DNA from: an uncultured Sanguibacteroides sp.
GTDB lineage: Bacteria > Bacteroidota > Bacteroidia > Bacteroidales > Marinifilaceae
Assembly: GCF_900543425.1 (NCBI RefSeq)
Contig: NZ_UQRQ01000008.1
Location: 62,001 to 126,000, forward strand
Reading direction: 5' to 3'
Length of the DNA: 64,000 nt
This document shows positions 61,016 to 64,000 of the stretch, piece by piece. Under the pieces are notes generated by a model, which had not been told where the DNA came from, did no database searches, and was given only the letters and a program-made list of their open reading frames with translations. The translations under genes were made by a program, and so were the position numbers. Positions within the stretch are counted from its first letter, which is position 1, and the number at the start of each line of letters is the position of its first letter.

Positions 61016-62230
61016 TCATACTCTATCTATTTTTATTTGTCTCCGGGTATACGCCGGAGTCGTTTCCAATTCTTTTATCTTCTCTTGTGGCAAGTCCGGC
61101 AGCAAAGTCACATCCGACTCTTTCAATATGACCTGAACGTAATCTTTCACACCATCCTTTATTTTCTTTATCCGTTCCGGATCTTCTTCCGTTTCAGACA
61201 TCGTTACAGGAATTCCTCCTTTGATAGGAGCGGTAAATGTATTTTCCACATCATTGGTAGAGAAACCGGTAGCTATTATTGTTACGGATATGGCTTCTCC
61301 TAATGTTTCATCCGTACCGACACCCCAGATAACAGCGGCATTATCTCCCACTTCTTTAATAATATAGGAGGTTATCTCGCTCATCTCATCCATCGTAATT
61401 TCATCTGTACCGGAAGTAATATTCAATAAAATATTACTGGCCCCCAGAATATCGCTCTTGTTCAACAAGGGGCTGTTTAAAGCATCGACAATAACCCTTT
61501 TGGCCCGGTCTTCACCGGAGGCTTGGGCTGCCCCCATGATAGCAATACCACTATCCGTCATGACGGTTCTCACGTCGGCAAAATCCACATTTATATATCC
61601 CGGCAAGGTGATGATTTCAGCTATCCCCTTTACGGCCGTATTCAATACATCATTGGCCTTAGCAAAAGCCGTGGACAAGGTCTGCGAAGCATATATTCGC
61701 TGAATCTTTTCATTATCGATAATGATTAACGAATCCACATAACCTTTCAGCCTCCGCACTCCTTCTCTTGCTTGTTCCAGACGTTTCGGGCCTTCAAACC
61801 GGGAAGGAATGGTAACGATCCCCACGGTAAGAATCCCCATCTCTTTGGCAATCTTAGCAATTACCGGTGCAGCTCCCGTTCCGGTACCACCACCCATGGC
61901 TGCCGTAATGAACACCATTTTTGTGTTGTTCCGCAATAACTCCTCTATCTCCTTAAAACTTTCGTTAGCGGCAGCCTCTCCCACTTCCGGACGATTTCCC
62001 GCCCCTCGTCCTTCCGTCAAAGCCTTACCCAACTGAATTTTTATGGGAACCTGACTATGTTCCAATATCTGATAATCGGTATTACACAACACGAAATCCA
62101 CATCACAAATCCCTTGTTTATGCATGTATTCGACGGCATTACCGCCTCCGCCACCTACCCCAATTACCTTAATAATCGTGGGGGAAATTTCGTTCTGGTT
62201 AAAATTTATCAATCCATCTACCATGATCAT
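61016..62230 (-). CDS. ftsZ: Cell division protein FtsZ, second copy (short linker, conventional C-terminal peptide)
   Basis: A 404-residue tubulin-like GTPase. GTP-binding GVGGGGGNAV near 24-33, tubulin signature GGGTGTG at 113-119, T7 synergy loop NVDFADVRTVM at 214-224 (identical to the E. coli loop), so it should polymerise and hydrolyse GTP. The core ends near 322. The linker is short (about 323-385), and the C-terminus carries ELETTPAYTRRQIK (388-401), which fits the conserved FtsA/ZipA-binding peptide. It lies 6 nt after the first ftsZ copy, in the same operon. See the first copy for the split in tail types. Confidence 0.95.
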   Translation of the reverse strand: MIMVDGLINFNQNEISPTIIKVIGVGGGGGNAVEYMHKQGICDVDFVLCNTDYQILEHSQVPIKIQLGKALTEGRGAGNRPEVGEAAANESFKEIEELLRNNTKMVFITAAMGGGTGTGAAPVIAKIAKEMGILTVGIVTIPSRFEGPKRLEQAREGVRRLKGYVDSLIIIDNEKIQRIYASQTLSTAFAKANDVLNTAVKGIAEIITLPGYINVDFADVRTVMTDSGIAIMGAAQASGEDRAKRVIVDALNSPLLNKSDILGASNILLNITSGTDEITMDEMSEITSYIIKEVGDNAAVIWGVGTDETLGEAISVTIIATGFSTNDVENTFTAPIKGGIPVTMSETEEDPERIKKIKDGVKDYVQVILKESDVTLLPDLPQEKIKELETTPAYTRRQIKIDRV

Positions 62231-62236
62231 CCGCTA

Positions 62237-63586
62237 TTACAATTCAGTATCTCTACTCATATCTTCACTAAACATTGTTCCGAGCTTACGCTTAAACCAG
62301 CTGTCCACATCAGGTACCTCGTTTATTCCCCGTTTCCGATCTCGATCCGGATGTCGTTTTTCCCGACTCTCCTCTTCCAAATCATCCTCTTCTTCTTTCT
62401 CCCTGGTTTCTATCTCCTTACGTTGTCGTTCCCGTTGCAAACGCCGCATTCGGTTTTCCTCTTGTTTCTGTTTACGCTGCCGCTCTTCCTCTTCCAACTT
62501 CTTCGGGTCTACCACCTTCAACTCAAGGTCTTCGACCTCCTCTACTTTAAAAGAGATAGGCGAACGCTTCGTATCCACAGGAACACCGTTGAAACCGGTG
62601 GCTATAACGGCCACCCGTAATTCGTCTCCTAACGAATCGTCCTTTCCGGCTCCCCAAATTACATTTACATCATATCCGACCAACTCTTTTAAATAATCGG
62701 TTATCAAGGTAATTTCATCCATCGTGATCTCCTTGTTCCCGTATAACATATTCAACAATATATTGGAGGCTCCTCGTATATCATTACTATTCAACAAAGG
62801 GGATTCCAGCGCCATTTTAACGGCATCCAATGCCCGATTCTCACCTTCAGCTTCCCCCGCTCCCATCAATGCCACTCCGCTATTTCTCATGACCACTTCC
62901 ACATCGGCAAAATCCACGTTAACAAAACCTTTCAAAGTGATGATCTCAGCTATACTCTTAGCCGCAATAGTTAAAACATTATCAGCCATTTCAAAAGCCT
63001 TCGATAACTTCAAATCACCATACATATCCCGCAATTTCTCATTACAGATAATCAACAAGGCGTCTACATATTCTACCAGTTCGTCTACTCCGGCCATGGC
63101 CTGCTCGACTCTCCTTTTTCCTTCGAAATTAAAAGGTATCGTGACGATTCCGATGGTCAATATTCCCAGCTCTTTGGCCTGTTTGGCAATAATGGGGGCT
63201 GCTCCCGTTCCGGTACCTCCTCCCATGCCTGCCGTAATAAAAATCATCTTCGTATTACGTTCCAAAATCGTCTTTATATAATCCAAACTCTCCTCCGCCG
63301 ACTGACGTCCGCGTTCCGGTAAGCTTCCGGCTCCGCGTCCTTCCGTCAACTCCTTTCCGATCTGTATCCGATTTTTGACAGGGCTAATCCGTAACGCCTG
63401 AATGTCCGTGTTGCAAATTACAAATTCAACGCCTCGAATTCCTTGCCTACACATATGATTTACGGCATTGCTTCCGCCACCACCCACTCCGAACACCTTG
63501 ATGATCGACTCCTCTTGTATCGGGGCATTTAACTCCAGTAAGGTACCTTCACTAAACATAACTGAAACCATTAATTCGTTAATCAT
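62237..63586 (-). CDS. ftsZ: Cell division protein FtsZ, first copy (long charged linker, amphipathic tail)
   Basis: A 449-residue tubulin-like GTPase. GVGGGGSNAV near 33-42, GGGTGTG at 122-128, and T7 loop NVDFADVEVVM at 223-233; catalytic Asn, Asp and Asp are kept. After the core (about 332) comes a linker of almost 90 residues, from about 365 on extremely rich in Glu, Arg, Lys and Gln (EEEERQRKQKQEENRMRRLQ), likely helical. The conserved FtsA-binding peptide (PAYxRR) is missing. Instead the tail reads DVDSWFKRKLGTMFSEDMSRDTEL, with Trp/Phe on one face and Lys/Arg on the other at 430-439, like the FtsA membrane-binding helix. Overlaps the ftsA stop by 8 nt and precedes ftsZ copy 2 by 6 nt. 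Confidence 0.95.
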   Translation of the reverse strand: MINELMVSVMFSEGTLLELNAPIQEESIIKVFGVGGGGSNAVNHMCRQGIRGVEFVICNTDIQALRISPVKNRIQIGKELTEGRGAGSLPERGRQSAEESLDYIKTILERNTKMIFITAGMGGGTGTGAAPIIAKQAKELGILTIGIVTIPFNFEGKRRVEQAMAGVDELVEYVDALLIICNEKLRDMYGDLKLSKAFEMADNVLTIAAKSIAEIITLKGFVNVDFADVEVVMRNSGVALMGAGEAEGENRALDAVKMALESPLLNSNDIRGASNILLNMLYGNKEITMDEITLITDYLKELVGYDVNVIWGAGKDDSLGDELRVAVIATGFNGVPVDTKRSPISFKVEEVEDLELKVVDPKKLEEEERQRKQKQEENRMRRLQRERQRKEIETREKEEEDDLEEESREKRHPDRDRKRGINEVPDVDSWFKRKLGTMFSEDMSRDTEL

Positions 63587-64000
63587 TAAAAAGCTCTCCG
63601 AACCACCTCTTCATCCGATTTCCGGACTTTTTCTGTTCTCTCCGCTCACACCGTAATAAACCCAACGCCGTCAAATACTCCGGCATTTTCAATAAAGCAC
63701 CTTTCTCCGACAACACGTTTACGGCCCGGGCAAGTCCCACGGTATGGCCCGATAATTTTGCCAGTAGGGTATTTATACCGACAACACGACTTCCACCTCC
63801 GGTCAATAAAATGCCTTCATCAAGACTCTCGTAACAACCGCTCTGCTGCATCTGGAATATGGCTCCTTCCAAAATCTCCTCCAAACGGCATTGCTCCACA
63901 TAAGCCAAATTATGACTCTCTATACAATATTTTGTTTCAGGGATAATAACTTTCCGATTTTTACATTCAGCCCGAAGAGCCATCCCGTATTCATGTTTTA
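63579..64000 (-). CDS. ftsA: Cell division protein FtsA, C-terminal part only
   Basis: The frame is open to the window edge, so only the last 140 residues are here. The actin-fold phosphate-2 loop ILLTGGGSRVVGINTLLAKLSGHTVGLARAVN, and the end segment MKRWFGELFND, the amphipathic membrane-targeting helix, identify FtsA, which anchors FtsZ to the membrane. An in-frame ATG at 63983 is internal. The gene overlaps ftsZ copy 1 by 8 nt. The upstream division genes (ftsQ, murC and so on) would lie beyond the window. Confidence 0.9.
   Translation of the reverse strand, partial: KHEYGMALRAECKNRKVIIPETKYCIESHNLAYVEQCRLEEILEGAIFQMQQSGCYESLDEGILLTGGGSRVVGINTLLAKLSGHTVGLARAVNVLSEKGALLKMPEYLTALGLLRCERREQKKSGNRMKRWFGELFND

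Noticed and set aside
62057..63281. Plus-strand frames of 185-190 codons opposite the ftsZ genes
   Set aside because: Antisense shadows of conserved ftsZ codons; composition Ser/Thr/Pro-rich without motifs.
1..64000. CRISPR arrays, tRNA or rRNA genes, integrases, attachment sites
   Set aside because: Looked for direct-repeat arrays, cloverleaf patterns and recombinase motifs in all gene-free stretches; none seen.

Overview
The window is a chromosomal segment of a member of the Bacteroidota, most likely order Bacteroidales. Evidence: Bacteroidetes-only families (DUF2795, DUF4831, DUF3078, START-like, BT_3928-type DoxX), many start codons without Shine-Dalgarno sequences, and repeated TAnnTTTG -7 boxes of the Bacteroides primary sigma factor type. 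A cysteate synthase-like gene and two tandem ftsZ genes suggest a gut lineage such as Odoribacteraceae or a relative. That genus-level placement is a guess from gene content, not a measurement. Most of the window is core housekeeping DNA. I see no prophage, CRISPR array, rRNA or tRNA.

Layout. 0-5.4 kb (minus): edge-truncated metallophosphoesterase lipoprotein, DUF2795 protein, then nnr / DUF4831 / ClC-CBS. 5.5-10 kb (plus): two tandem peptide/proton symporters, each closed by a near-identical terminator, then a Crp/Fnr regulator and an SMR efflux protein. 10-15 kb: a secreted TonB-C-like protein behind a 39-nt dyad, then DUF3078, pepT and proS on minus. 15-25.7 kb (mostly plus): an aromatic-rich lipoprotein with a FadL-like porin; miaB and a SpoU methyltransferase; folP divergent from DUF1599 / DoxX / tpiA; an ECF sigma / anti-sigma / beta-solenoid operon. 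25.8-39.5 kb (mostly minus): DPP III, trmH, HU, an FAD dehydrogenase, an SDR (plus), pbpC, fmt, an LptF/G permease, a START-like protein, a YihY protein and cysteate synthase.

39.5-52.3 kb: dnaK with two palindromes upstream; a DUF3795 protein preceded by a frameshifted gene remnant; an RND efflux operon (adaptor, pump, outer-membrane factor) ending in an LpxA-family acyltransferase; a membrane protein; thymidine kinase; an MBL-fold hydrolase. 52.3-55.3 kb is the only clearly accessory-looking patch: visibly AT-rich, with a transposase-like remnant, a DUF1573 lipoprotein and two unrecognised lipoproteins built from one shared module, duplicated inside the second. 55.4-64 kb (minus): engB-xseA-xseB-dacB, a DEAD-box helicase, and ftsA-ftsZ1-ftsZ2.

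The most interesting observation is the ftsA-ftsZ-ftsZ arrangement. Both FtsZ copies keep the GTP-binding and T7 catalytic motifs, but their tails have split. The first copy has a long charged linker ending in a short Trp/Phe/Lys segment that resembles the membrane-binding tail of FtsA. The second has a short linker and a conventional FtsA-binding C-terminal peptide. Next in interest are the lipoprotein module family, the cysteate synthase (a route to sulfonolipids), the dnaK upstream palindromes, and a ClC protein whose proton-glutamate position is Val.
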